From JAAZZY01 sp964612505 (GTDB lineage: Bacteria > Chlamydiota > Chlamydiia > Chlamydiales > JAAZZY01), in contig CAZTEX010000017.1 of NCBI GenBank assembly GCA_964612505.1, positions 1 to 35,910 on the forward strand: a stretch of 35,910 nt of DNA, written 5' to 3'. Of the stretch, positions 14,934 through 23,698 are shown in pieces. Position 1 is the stretch's first letter. The number at the start of each line of letters is the position of its first letter. Both the position numbers and the translations under genes were made by a program. The notes under the pieces are model-generated. The model was not told the origin of the DNA. It saw nothing but the letters and a program-made list of their open reading frames with translations, and searched no databases.

Positions 14934-16106
14934 ATGATTAATGAGATTCTTTCTTTCTCCCATCTTCCCATCCAAAGCTCAAGCAACCTTTCTTCTGCGA
15001 GTCCCCTTAAAGAATTATATAAAAATGAATCTCAGCTCAGCGCTCTTGATTGTGCTTTTATCCTAGAAAACAAAGATCTAATCGGAGACATTTTATCATT
15101 AAATCCAAGCAGGATAGATTGCCATAATGGCTTGAAAGCAAGTCAATCTTACCAGCAATTTGAGCACACACTCCAAACTTGCGTCACTAAAATCACTCAA
15201 AAAAACCTTATTCATCAACTCGTTTTACTGGGCGATACAGATACAGTTACCTTCTTTTTGCAAAGCAGTCCCTATATCTATGATTTTTATCCTTCAGATG
15301 GCCTGAGCTGCCTACATTTTGCAGCTCTTGGCAATTCTCTAGAAATGCTCGAGATTTTATTAGATCATGGTTTTGAAGTAAAAACTCAAGATCAATGGGG
15401 CAGGACCCCTCTTCATTATGCGACAATAAATCCCAATAAAGAAATTTTAGCAAAGCTGCTTGAACACGGAGCCGATTTATTTCAATCCGATATCTATGGC
15501 TGCTCTCCAATTGACTTTCTAAAATACCAAGCAATACAAAAAAGCCCTTTAGAAATTTCTAATACCCAACTCTATTTAACAATGAGCTTAACCCTTTCCA
15601 CCATATTGAGTGCTTTAGCAAAGCACCCCTCTTTTCAAGAATGGTCCATGATCTCCATTCTCGCTTCTTGTTTAGTGCCCCTTTGTGAATTTGCTTTTTC
15701 TATTCAAAATTCATCTCTTTCAAATCTAGAAAAAGCAAAAAGACTTGCTCTTTTTATCCTTATTCAAAAATTTACTCTGACTCAAATGGCTTTTAAAACA
15801 TACGTGTTAACTCAAGCTATGCTCAACACAATAACCCAGCTAAGAACAAGCTATCTTTTTCTTCACCTTTTACCATATAAATCCTTAAAACTTTCTGCCA
15901 TCCACTTAACACAAACAACTCTTTTAGCTTTCAATTTTTTTCAAAATTATCCATTGCATTTTTTAAAAGATCATCTCGCTGATTTGTTGATGGCTCAAAG
16001 TTATTTCAGCAACCCTCTTGCCGATTTGACAAAAAGAGAGTGGAATGACCTTTCAAACGTAGCCTTCAAGATGTTTCAGCAAGTAGCAGATTGGTTTAAG
16101 GTATAA
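14934..16106 (+). CDS. ankyrin-repeat protein with hydrophobic C-terminal half
   Basis: A 390-residue protein from the ATG at 14934 (the frame is open to a TTG at 14865, which would add 23 hydrophobic residues). About three ankyrin repeats are visible near residues 120-210: DGLSCLHFAALGNSLEMLEILL, then WGRTPLHYATINPNKEILAKLL, then YGCSPIDFL. The C-terminal half is rich in Leu, Ile and Phe with several long hydrophobic helices (for example around MSLTLSTILSALA and the Cys-containing ISILASCLVPL). Ankyrin proteins in intracellular bacteria are frequent host-targeted effectors, and hydrophobic hairpins recall inclusion-membrane proteins; both are inference. The last 79 codons are copied at the junction of the 5.2-kb duplication. 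Confidence 0.75.
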   Translation: MINEILSFSHLPIQSSSNLSSASPLKELYKNESQLSALDCAFILENKDLIGDILSLNPSRIDCHNGLKASQSYQQFEHTLQTCVTKITQKNLIHQLVLLGDTDTVTFFLQSSPYIYDFYPSDGLSCLHFAALGNSLEMLEILLDHGFEVKTQDQWGRTPLHYATINPNKEILAKLLEHGADLFQSDIYGCSPIDFLKYQAIQKSPLEISNTQLYLTMSLTLSTILSALAKHPSFQEWSMISILASCLVPLCEFAFSIQNSSLSNLEKAKRLALFILIQKFTLTQMAFKTYVLTQAMLNTITQLRTSYLFLHLLPYKSLKLSAIHLTQTTLLAFNFFQNYPLHFLKDHLADLLMAQSYFSNPLADLTKREWNDLSNVAFKMFQQVADWFKV

Positions 16107-16124
16107 AAATAGCTTAAACTAAAA

Positions 16125-17771
16125 TTATGTTCTTCCCCTTTGAGAATTTAAATAACCTACATATTGAACGAGTAATTCAAGTTGAGCAGGAGTCTGCACA
16201 AACAAAGGACCCCTCTGCATTCTTCCTTCGACAATTATATCAACTAAATTTGTCTCACTTACAGAACCGTTCTTACGATGAAGATCAAGCAACGCACTAG
16301 CAACAGCTAAGGTTCCAGAGCGACCTACACCTGCCCTACAATGAAGAAGGGTCTGGTGATTTTTTGTTGATGTTGTATGAACAGCTTCATTAAATTCTGC
16401 TGTAAGTTCAATAAGATGCGGTAAGGGCGCAACGCCATGATCTGGCCATTTGTAATAATTAACCCTGGTAAATTCCCCTGTTTGACCATTATGAGTATCT
16501 TTTATTTTATAATGTTGTATCTCGTTATTAATACCCTGAGACCTTCCAGCCTCTATAGTAAATGGGTCCCCATCTCTAGTTTGATTTGGTGAGTAATACA
16601 TTTGAGCGTCGTCTATGGGGTCATTGCCATTGGTAAGATCGTAGATAACACCAACATTTTGCTCATAAATACACTCTAAAAATCGGCCTCTTTGAAATGG
16701 TGTTGGCATCGCAGCTATAATGATTGGGGGACTAATACCAAGTTTGACATAGTTGGCATGAAGGGGCTTAAATGTTGAGCCCTCTTTGGTACCCACTAGA
16801 TTACCTTGATAATCTATCATAGGGACATTGGCAAAAGGAATCTCCCTGCCAGCCTCCATTTTATTGGTAAACACAATCGGTCGATAACTTTCTTTCTCAA
16901 GTTTCTTATCTATCTGCGTTGCAACTCTAGCAGCAATAATATTAGACTGTGAATCATTTGGATATTCCCAATTTCGAGGCTGAAAGACCTTTGGATTACC
17001 TATTTGAACGCCACGATCCAAATGCATAACGGATGCCCTTGAGCTTGCAGCAGAGGTGCTAGCCATATCTTCTAGTTGCCTAGAACTTCCTCGGGGCGAA
17101 AAAGTTCCCTGAAAAGGGGCAAAATCTTGAAGCGTGTTTTGAAGTTTTGAGCTATATGTTTGAACTTGTTGAAAAAACTCTCGATAAGTCATCTCTAATG
17201 GCGCAGCTGCGCTTCCTGGTGAATTCACAACTTTAGGAGCTGTTACTCTTTCGCCTAAGATTGCTGGATACGCCTGTAATAATTTTTCCGCTCTGTTAAC
17301 CCATGCCATATTTGGAGCGCGAAATTCTGTTCTCCGCTGGGTTCCTGGTCTCGTTCTATTTATTGACACTTCTGAAAGAAGCTCGTCAAAAGCTTCTTGA
17401 AAAAGAGCATGCTCACCTGCTCTATTATCTCCTAATAGTCTTGTAGCCAGACTGTTAATCTCTACTACATCCATGTACTGGGAAGCAGAAACAACGCTCA
17501 GTAAGCTGCCTTCAAAACGATAAGGAGCACGTCCTTCAAGAAGAGAGGTCCTTTCGTTTTCTTGCTGAAATCTACCAAGCGTACGTGTGACTAAATTGTT
17601 TACCTGTTCTTTTGTCTTTAAAGATTGTATGCCTTGCGCGCTGAGATTGCGATCTCCCCCATCTCCTCGATTAAGATCACGCACTAAGCTTTTGGGCCCA
17701 ATAAAAGCTGCTTTCATTTTAAGGCCAAGGCCTCTACAAAAATTCATGAATTTATTAGACCAAATCTGCAT
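16125..17771 (-). CDS. classical protein tyrosine phosphatase, putative effector (copy 1)
   Basis: A 548-residue protein whose C-terminal part (about 270-545) is a eukaryotic-type tyrosine phosphatase domain. The P-loop HCRAGVGRSGT has nucleophile Cys478 and Arg484. The WPD loop is KWPDHGVAP with general acid Asp444, and the Q-loop is QTPAQ at about 527-531. The N-terminal half (1-260) has no recognised domain and includes a Ser/Ala-rich low-complexity stretch (about 229-247), as in bacterial effectors where this part carries secretion and chaperone-binding signals (YopH, SptP). Dephosphorylation of host phosphotyrosine proteins is likely but inferred. It is convergent with the ankyrin gene, 18 bp apart, and follows tag in the same direction. 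An identical copy lies 5244 bp on. Confidence 0.9.
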   Translation of the reverse strand: MQIWSNKFMNFCRGLGLKMKAAFIGPKSLVRDLNRGDGGDRNLSAQGIQSLKTKEQVNNLVTRTLGRFQQENERTSLLEGRAPYRFEGSLLSVVSASQYMDVVEINSLATRLLGDNRAGEHALFQEAFDELLSEVSINRTRPGTQRRTEFRAPNMAWVNRAEKLLQAYPAILGERVTAPKVVNSPGSAAAPLEMTYREFFQQVQTYSSKLQNTLQDFAPFQGTFSPRGSSRQLEDMASTSAASSRASVMHLDRGVQIGNPKVFQPRNWEYPNDSQSNIIAARVATQIDKKLEKESYRPIVFTNKMEAGREIPFANVPMIDYQGNLVGTKEGSTFKPLHANYVKLGISPPIIIAAMPTPFQRGRFLECIYEQNVGVIYDLTNGNDPIDDAQMYYSPNQTRDGDPFTIEAGRSQGINNEIQHYKIKDTHNGQTGEFTRVNYYKWPDHGVAPLPHLIELTAEFNEAVHTTSTKNHQTLLHCRAGVGRSGTLAVASALLDLHRKNGSVSETNLVDIIVEGRMQRGPLFVQTPAQLELLVQYVGYLNSQRGRT

Positions 17772-17820
17772 ATTTTTTTTCCGGTTGAATACTGAATCTC
17801 ATAACGTATGGTTTCATTTT

Positions 17821-17912
17821 AATAAAGAACGAAAAACGTTAGCTGGTTTTTCTTAACCAACAGCTTAATAAAGAACGAAAAACGTTAGCTGGTTTTTCTT
17901 AACCAACAGCTT
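17821..17912. repeat. two tandem 46-bp direct repeats at the tag 3' end (copy 1)
   Basis: Units 17821-17866 and 17867-17912 are identical. The second holds the last 28 bases of tag including its stop; the first is a spare copy of that 3' end outside the gene. Each unit contains an imperfect hairpin (AGCTGGTT facing AACCAACAGCT) that could be the tag terminator, now doubled. Confidence 0.92.
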
Positions 17913-18454
17913 AAAATATGATCATTGACCATGCCGACGGCTTGCATATAGGCATAAATAATGGTAGAACCAACAAACTTCATCCCTCTTTTTTGCAGAT
18001 CTTTTGAAAGGGCATCGCTCAAAGCATTTTTGGCCGGAATGTCCTTAAGAGAATGCCAATTGTTTTGAACCGGTTTAAAATCTACAAATTGCCAAAGATA
18101 GCTATCAAAAGAGCCACATTCTTTCTGTATCATTAAAAAGATAATGGCATTTTGACGTGTGGAAAACACTTTGAGTCGATTGCGAATAACTCCACTTTCT
18201 TTCAAAATAGCTTCAAGATCTTGATCGCTCATTGCTGCGACTTTTTGAGGATCAAAATTATAAAATACTCTTTTATATTCTTCTCGCCTTTTAAGAACTG
18301 TTTCCCAACTTAAACCCGCTTGAGCACCCTCTAAAATGAGCATTTCAAAAAGGAGGTGATCTTCATGCACAGGCTTTCCCCATTCTTGATCATGATAAGC
18401 AGCATAAAGCTCGCTATGACTGCCAAAGCAACGTGTTTTTTTATCGAGAAGCAT
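17885..18454 (-). CDS. tag: DNA-3-methyladenine glycosylase I (copy 1)
   Basis: A 189-residue base-excision enzyme that removes 3-methyladenine from alkylated DNA. Strong family match: YAAYHDQEWGKPVHEDHLLFE at 17-37, GLSWETVLKRREEY, ALSKDLQKRGMKFVG and MVNDHILSCW. The Zn-snap ligands appear as Cys9, His21, His179 and Cys183. Its ATG overlaps the 3' end of the PfpI-like gene by 14 bp, so the two are probably translated together. The last codons are repeated outside the gene by a 46-bp tandem duplication. Confidence 0.95.
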   Translation of the reverse strand: MLLDKKTRCFGSHSELYAAYHDQEWGKPVHEDHLLFEMLILEGAQAGLSWETVLKRREEYKRVFYNFDPQKVAAMSDQDLEAILKESGVIRNRLKVFSTRQNAIIFLMIQKECGSFDSYLWQFVDFKPVQNNWHSLKDIPAKNALSDALSKDLQKRGMKFVGSTIIYAYMQAVGMVNDHILSCWLRKTS

Positions 18455-19106
18455 TTGCTGAACCTATATCTTGTTTTTCAAAACGAGAAGTCATTTGTGA
18501 TTTTAATCTCTCTACCATTTCTTTAGGAGCTTTTTGAGGAGAGCCCACATTAAAAGGGGGTTCTGGATCATACTCTAAACCAAGTTGCATCGCTTGAGCA
18601 AAAAGGGGCCCTTGTATTTTCTCTGAAAGTCTTAAAGCCATATCAATCCCTGCAGAAACGCCTGCTGCAGTGATTACTTTTCCATCTTCAACCACACGTG
18701 AATTAACAGGTAATGCTCCCCATTGTGGCAAAAGATCCATCGCAGCCCAATGAGTCGTTGCTTTTAGCCCTTTTAAAATGTTTGCAGCTCCTAAAATTAA
18801 ACTGCCCGTACAAACAGAAGTTGTCCAAATTGTCTTTGTATGAATATGTTTGATCCATTCTAACATTTCCGGGTATTTAGTTAGCAGGGTTGCATTACCA
18901 GCTCCTGGCACAACTAAAATATCTGCTTTTTGAATATCGGACAAAGAATAATCGGCATGCAAGATTAATTGTGAATCTGTCTGTACTAATCCTTTTTTGA
19001 GTCCCACACAATAAGATTGACTATTAGGCCACCTAGAAAGAATTTCGTAAGGTCCTACGAGGTCAAGAGCTGTCATTTGTTCGTATAATAAAAAAGCTAT
19101 CTGCAT
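18441..19106 (-). CDS. DJ-1/PfpI-family protein, isonitrile hydratase-like (copy 1)
   Basis: A 221-residue protein from an ATG at 19106, preceded by AAGG at good spacing (an in-frame GTG lies at 19118). Nucleophile elbow VCTGS has Cys99-Thr100, and DLVGP carries Asp15. These match the Cys101/Thr102/Asp17 set I recall for Pseudomonas isonitrile hydratase, shifted by two. Glyoxalase, chaperone or amidase-like roles also occur in this superfamily, so the substrate is unknown. It lies 27 bp after the carotenoid-oxygenase gene and overlaps tag, suggesting one transcript. Confidence 0.82.
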   Translation of the reverse strand: MQIAFLLYEQMTALDLVGPYEILSRWPNSQSYCVGLKKGLVQTDSQLILHADYSLSDIQKADILVVPGAGNATLLTKYPEMLEWIKHIHTKTIWTTSVCTGSLILGAANILKGLKATTHWAAMDLLPQWGALPVNSRVVEDGKVITAAGVSAGIDMALRLSEKIQGPLFAQAMQLGLEYDPEPPFNVGSPQKAPKEMVERLKSQMTSRFEKQDIGSANASR

Positions 19107-19133
19107 ACTTACCTTCACTGTCTTAAGTATTTT

Positions 19134-20585
19134 TTAATCACTCTTCTCATGATGAGAAGCCGCAGGAAAATATTGGCCATGAAGGCCATTTGGAATCATA
19201 TGGATAACCTCTGAGCGACCCAGTTCTCTTAAATTCTTTGCATCTAAAATAAGAAGAAAAGAGCGGTGCTGCTCCATATCGTTTACAACTGTTAAAAGGA
19301 CCCCTTCATCTTCTTGGGTAGCACCTGGGGTCGCAATAAATACGGGCTCTCCAGGGCAACACCCTAGCTCTTGCCACTGAGAGACTTTTTTTGTTTCCAT
19401 ATCTACTTTGTAAATCGCTCGCGCTATATTAATTTCTAATTTGAGCTCACCAGGATCGCTCAAATAGACATAACGATAGGGTTTTCCATCAAAACTTTCA
19501 TTAATCCGAGGAAATTCACAAGATCCTTCAAAGATTGTTTCTGAAGTAATTTCTTGAGTTTGCAAGGAAAAAGAAAAGCGTTTTAGTTTTTCAATAGGTA
19601 AATTCTCTACTCTAACCTCTTTTTCAGCTTGAGGTTTATATTGTGAAGCAACTCCCATCACAACACTGGGATCATCATAACAAACAATATCGACATAGAT
19701 GTGATTTTCTTTTTCAAAAGCATTGGCATGATGAAATGAAAAGAATGGCTTTGTGATATATTTTCTCACCACTTCACCACTACGGCGATTCACAATTGTA
19801 AATTGAGTGCCACGCTCGGGATGCCAAGAGAAATTCTTAATAAACGCGTGCCTTTGGAAGATCAAATCTAGCGGTTTAACAACAAAAGGATATTCCGTAA
19901 AAATCACATAATTTTCTGTCAGAGAAAAACTATGCATATAGGAAGGCTCCTGCACAGGAATTTGCGCTATCACCTCTCTTGCACTCAAGCCCTTCTTGAT
20001 TCGATAAAGTATATATTGGCTCTTGTAGCCATATTTAATGAGATAGTTGATAGTTTCTTGGCAAGCCCTGTCATAATGTGGATGGGCCGACTCCCAGCAT
20101 TTCTCATGAGGCAAATGATCTTGATAATCTAAAACTCCTAGCGTCTCCAAAGTCTCTCTATCAAAGCTAATGGGTAATGGAATTTCTGTTAACGCGACAT
20201 ATTGATCTGCAATTTTTGCTACATTGACATTCGCATTATGAAGAGGTGTTTTTGAATTTGGCAAAAAGAATGTCAAAAACTGCTTAAATAAAGAGCGACA
20301 AGGATCTGAAGCAAACCCTATATAATTTAATGAACCCTTTTCAAACACCGATTGATAAGCATCTGTTTTTAAAAACTTATTTGTATATTGAACTTGCCCC
20401 TCATGAAAACTAAAAGCATGTAGCATGGCCAGGCCATCAAACCAGTGTTGATTTGTCTTGCCGTTCACAGTAACATAAATAGGTCCATTGCGAATTAAAG
20501 TCCCAGAAAGCCAGTGGGGAATCATGCCTTTGCTTTGAAGTGGCAAACTTGTAACCTCGTTTTGAAGCTGGGCAGATGCTGACAT
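19134..20585 (-). CDS. carotenoid-oxygenase-family protein (copy 1)
   Basis: A seven-bladed beta-propeller non-heme iron enzyme, 483 residues from the ATG at 20585 (an upstream TTG at 20621 would add 12 charged residues). The family's four iron-binding His are all identifiable: His168 in AHPHYD, His218 in YMHSFSLT, His285 in FHHANAFE and His469 in GLHGQYFP. RNGP near the N-terminus and the HWFDGLAMLHAF block are also typical. Family members cleave carotenoids, apocarotenoids or stilbenes. No carotenoid biosynthesis gene is visible here, so the substrate may come from the host. In this copy the rlmI gene upstream is only a fragment, so its promoter is probably lost. Confidence 0.88.
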   Translation of the reverse strand: MSASAQLQNEVTSLPLQSKGMIPHWLSGTLIRNGPIYVTVNGKTNQHWFDGLAMLHAFSFHEGQVQYTNKFLKTDAYQSVFEKGSLNYIGFASDPCRSLFKQFLTFFLPNSKTPLHNANVNVAKIADQYVALTEIPLPISFDRETLETLGVLDYQDHLPHEKCWESAHPHYDRACQETINYLIKYGYKSQYILYRIKKGLSAREVIAQIPVQEPSYMHSFSLTENYVIFTEYPFVVKPLDLIFQRHAFIKNFSWHPERGTQFTIVNRRSGEVVRKYITKPFFSFHHANAFEKENHIYVDIVCYDDPSVVMGVASQYKPQAEKEVRVENLPIEKLKRFSFSLQTQEITSETIFEGSCEFPRINESFDGKPYRYVYLSDPGELKLEINIARAIYKVDMETKKVSQWQELGCCPGEPVFIATPGATQEDEGVLLTVVNDMEQHRSFLLILDAKNLRELGRSEVIHMIPNGLHGQYFPAASHHEKSD

Positions 20586-20666
20586 TCTTAGAGGCTTTTT
20601 TTCTTGTCTTTTATCTTGCAACTCTCAAGAAACCCTCATTTTCTAATAACTAAAATACATAAAACA

Positions 20667-21113
20667 TTAGCAAAGATATAAAAGAAAGCTTTTAAGATAG
20701 TGACTTTCGGGGTGAAAGAGATTCACAGGATGATCCATCCCTTGGATGTGCTTGGCTAAAATTTGAACTTCTCGATTGGCTTCTCTTGCTGCTTGAAAAA
20801 GAAGTTCTTGAAACGTCTGTTCATCGATATAATAAGAGCAAGAACAGGTGAGGATTAGCGCATTTTTGGGCGCTTTAGAAAATGCTAAGCTGTTAATGCG
20901 ACGGTACCCTTTCATTGCTTGAGGGATGTCCCTCTTTTTTTTTGCAAAAGCAGGGGGATCTAAAATAATGAGCTCATAGGGCAATGGCTTTGTTGTTAGA
21001 AAATCAAAAACATCTTCTTGTAAACAATGGTGGACGTGAGGATCAAAGCCATTGAGCAAAAGGTTTTCTTTAGCTCCCTGAGTGGCTGCTCCTGAAATAT
21101 CTAGGGAGTCTAC
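20667..21113 (-). pseudogene. rlmI: rlmI 3' fragment at the duplication junction
   Basis: Encodes residues 244-391 of the intact RlmI at 25911-27086. The frame meets a TAA exactly at the junction (21114-21116), so there is no native start. A TTG at 21059 could begin a 130-residue protein, but without a ribosome-binding site. The fragment keeps the DPPAF catalytic motif but lacks the PUA domain and the SAM-binding Gly-rich loop, so it should be inactive. Confidence 0.9.
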
Positions 21114-21350
21114 TTACCATATAAATCCTTAAAACTTTCTGCCATCCACTTAACACAAACAACTCTTTTAGCTTTCAATTTTTTTCAAAATTATCCATTG
21201 CATTTTTTAAAAGATCATCTCGCTGATTTGTTGATGGCTCAAAGTTATTTCAGCAACCCTCTTGCCGATTTGACAAAAAGAGAGTGGAATGACCTTTCAA
21301 ACGTAGCCTTCAAGATGTTTCAGCAAGTAGCAGATTGGTTTAAGGTATAA
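21114..21350 (+). pseudogene. ankyrin-protein 3' fragment
   Basis: Repeats the last 79 codons (stop included) of the ankyrin gene in frame, beginning LPYKSLKL. Upstream in frame there is a TAG at 21102-21104 and no start codon between, so it is not a gene. It holds only part of the hydrophobic C-terminal region and no ankyrin repeat. Confidence 0.9.
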
Positions 21351-21368
21351 AAATAGCTTAAACTAAAA

Positions 21369-23015
21369 TTATGTTCTTCCCCTTTGAGAATTTAAATAAC
21401 CTACATATTGAACGAGTAATTCAAGTTGAGCAGGAGTCTGCACAAACAAAGGACCCCTCTGCATTCTTCCTTCGACAATTATATCAACTAAATTTGTCTC
21501 ACTTACAGAACCGTTCTTACGATGAAGATCAAGCAACGCACTAGCAACAGCTAAGGTTCCAGAGCGACCTACACCTGCCCTACAATGAAGAAGGGTCTGG
21601 TGATTTTTTGTTGATGTTGTATGAACAGCTTCATTAAATTCTGCTGTAAGTTCAATAAGATGCGGTAAGGGCGCAACGCCATGATCTGGCCATTTGTAAT
21701 AATTAACCCTGGTAAATTCCCCTGTTTGACCATTATGAGTATCTTTTATTTTATAATGTTGTATCTCGTTATTAATACCCTGAGACCTTCCAGCCTCTAT
21801 AGTAAATGGGTCCCCATCTCTAGTTTGATTTGGTGAGTAATACATTTGAGCGTCGTCTATGGGGTCATTGCCATTGGTAAGATCGTAGATAACACCAACA
21901 TTTTGCTCATAAATACACTCTAAAAATCGGCCTCTTTGAAATGGTGTTGGCATCGCAGCTATAATGATTGGGGGACTAATACCAAGTTTGACATAGTTGG
22001 CATGAAGGGGCTTAAATGTTGAGCCCTCTTTGGTACCCACTAGATTACCTTGATAATCTATCATAGGGACATTGGCAAAAGGAATCTCCCTGCCAGCCTC
22101 CATTTTATTGGTAAACACAATCGGTCGATAACTTTCTTTCTCAAGTTTCTTATCTATCTGCGTTGCAACTCTAGCAGCAATAATATTAGACTGTGAATCA
22201 TTTGGATATTCCCAATTTCGAGGCTGAAAGACCTTTGGATTACCTATTTGAACGCCACGATCCAAATGCATAACGGATGCCCTTGAGCTTGCAGCAGAGG
22301 TGCTAGCCATATCTTCTAGTTGCCTAGAACTTCCTCGGGGCGAAAAAGTTCCCTGAAAAGGGGCAAAATCTTGAAGCGTGTTTTGAAGTTTTGAGCTATA
22401 TGTTTGAACTTGTTGAAAAAACTCTCGATAAGTCATCTCTAATGGCGCAGCTGCGCTTCCTGGTGAATTCACAACTTTAGGAGCTGTTACTCTTTCGCCT
22501 AAGATTGCTGGATACGCCTGTAATAATTTTTCCGCTCTGTTAACCCATGCCATATTTGGAGCGCGAAATTCTGTTCTCCGCTGGGTTCCTGGTCTCGTTC
22601 TATTTATTGACACTTCTGAAAGAAGCTCGTCAAAAGCTTCTTGAAAAAGAGCATGCTCACCTGCTCTATTATCTCCTAATAGTCTTGTAGCCAGACTGTT
22701 AATCTCTACTACATCCATGTACTGGGAAGCAGAAACAACGCTCAGTAAGCTGCCTTCAAAACGATAAGGAGCACGTCCTTCAAGAAGAGAGGTCCTTTCG
22801 TTTTCTTGCTGAAATCTACCAAGCGTACGTGTGACTAAATTGTTTACCTGTTCTTTTGTCTTTAAAGATTGTATGCCTTGCGCGCTGAGATTGCGATCTC
22901 CCCCATCTCCTCGATTAAGATCACGCACTAAGCTTTTGGGCCCAATAAAAGCTGCTTTCATTTTAAGGCCAAGGCCTCTACAAAAATTCATGAATTTATT
23001 AGACCAAATCTGCAT
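21369..23015 (-). CDS. classical protein tyrosine phosphatase, putative effector (copy 2)
   Basis: Amino-acid identical to the copy at 16125-17771, with the same active-site residues (Cys478, Arg484, Asp444). Transcription of this copy runs toward the junction, through the ankyrin and rlmI fragments, into the oxygenase gene of copy 1. It could therefore supply the only upstream promoter for the copy 1 operon. Perfect identity means the copies have not diverged in function; any effect is gene dosage. Confidence 0.9.
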   Translation of the reverse strand: MQIWSNKFMNFCRGLGLKMKAAFIGPKSLVRDLNRGDGGDRNLSAQGIQSLKTKEQVNNLVTRTLGRFQQENERTSLLEGRAPYRFEGSLLSVVSASQYMDVVEINSLATRLLGDNRAGEHALFQEAFDELLSEVSINRTRPGTQRRTEFRAPNMAWVNRAEKLLQAYPAILGERVTAPKVVNSPGSAAAPLEMTYREFFQQVQTYSSKLQNTLQDFAPFQGTFSPRGSSRQLEDMASTSAASSRASVMHLDRGVQIGNPKVFQPRNWEYPNDSQSNIIAARVATQIDKKLEKESYRPIVFTNKMEAGREIPFANVPMIDYQGNLVGTKEGSTFKPLHANYVKLGISPPIIIAAMPTPFQRGRFLECIYEQNVGVIYDLTNGNDPIDDAQMYYSPNQTRDGDPFTIEAGRSQGINNEIQHYKIKDTHNGQTGEFTRVNYYKWPDHGVAPLPHLIELTAEFNEAVHTTSTKNHQTLLHCRAGVGRSGTLAVASALLDLHRKNGSVSETNLVDIIVEGRMQRGPLFVQTPAQLELLVQYVGYLNSQRGRT

Positions 23016-23064
23016 ATTTTTTTTCCGGTTGAATACTGAATCTCATAACGTATGGTTTCATTTT

Positions 23065-23156
23065 AATAAAGAACGAAAAACGTTAGCTGGTTTTTCTTAA
23101 CCAACAGCTTAATAAAGAACGAAAAACGTTAGCTGGTTTTTCTTAACCAACAGCTT
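23065..23156. repeat. two tandem 46-bp direct repeats at the tag 3' end (copy 2)
   Basis: Units 23065-23110 and 23111-23156, identical to those in copy 1. Their presence in both copies shows the 46-bp event came before the 5.2-kb event. Confidence 0.92.
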
Positions 23157-23698
23157 AAAATATGATCATTGACCATGCCGACGGCTTGCATATAGGCATA
23201 AATAATGGTAGAACCAACAAACTTCATCCCTCTTTTTTGCAGATCTTTTGAAAGGGCATCGCTCAAAGCATTTTTGGCCGGAATGTCCTTAAGAGAATGC
23301 CAATTGTTTTGAACCGGTTTAAAATCTACAAATTGCCAAAGATAGCTATCAAAAGAGCCACATTCTTTCTGTATCATTAAAAAGATAATGGCATTTTGAC
23401 GTGTGGAAAACACTTTGAGTCGATTGCGAATAACTCCACTTTCTTTCAAAATAGCTTCAAGATCTTGATCGCTCATTGCTGCGACTTTTTGAGGATCAAA
23501 ATTATAAAATACTCTTTTATATTCTTCTCGCCTTTTAAGAACTGTTTCCCAACTTAAACCCGCTTGAGCACCCTCTAAAATGAGCATTTCAAAAAGGAGG
23601 TGATCTTCATGCACAGGCTTTCCCCATTCTTGATCATGATAAGCAGCATAAAGCTCGCTATGACTGCCAAAGCAACGTGTTTTTTTATCGAGAAGCAT
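23129..23698 (-). CDS. tag: DNA-3-methyladenine glycosylase I (copy 2)
   Basis: Identical protein to the copy at 17885-18454, with the same 14-bp overlap with the PfpI-like gene. In this copy the transcript can start upstream of an intact rlmI, so it is the more likely expressed tag. Confidence 0.95.
   Translation of the reverse strand: MLLDKKTRCFGSHSELYAAYHDQEWGKPVHEDHLLFEMLILEGAQAGLSWETVLKRREEYKRVFYNFDPQKVAAMSDQDLEAILKESGVIRNRLKVFSTRQNAIIFLMIQKECGSFDSYLWQFVDFKPVQNNWHSLKDIPAKNALSDALSKDLQKRGMKFVGSTIIYAYMQAVGMVNDHILSCWLRKTS

Larger units (their letters stand above)
15870..21113. repeat. 5244-bp tandem duplication, copy 1
   Basis: Sequence from 15870 onward recurs at 21114 with a constant offset of 5244. 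It continues to 21115/26359, where the next base differs (A versus G); on the left the first mismatch is 15869 (T) versus 21113 (C). The encoded proteins are identical and I saw no base difference in the rows I compared. Only TT is shared between the breakpoints. The unit holds the ankyrin 3' end, the PTP gene, tag, the PfpI-like gene, the carotenoid-oxygenase gene and the rlmI 3' end. No flanking inverted repeats or transposase. Confidence 0.97.
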
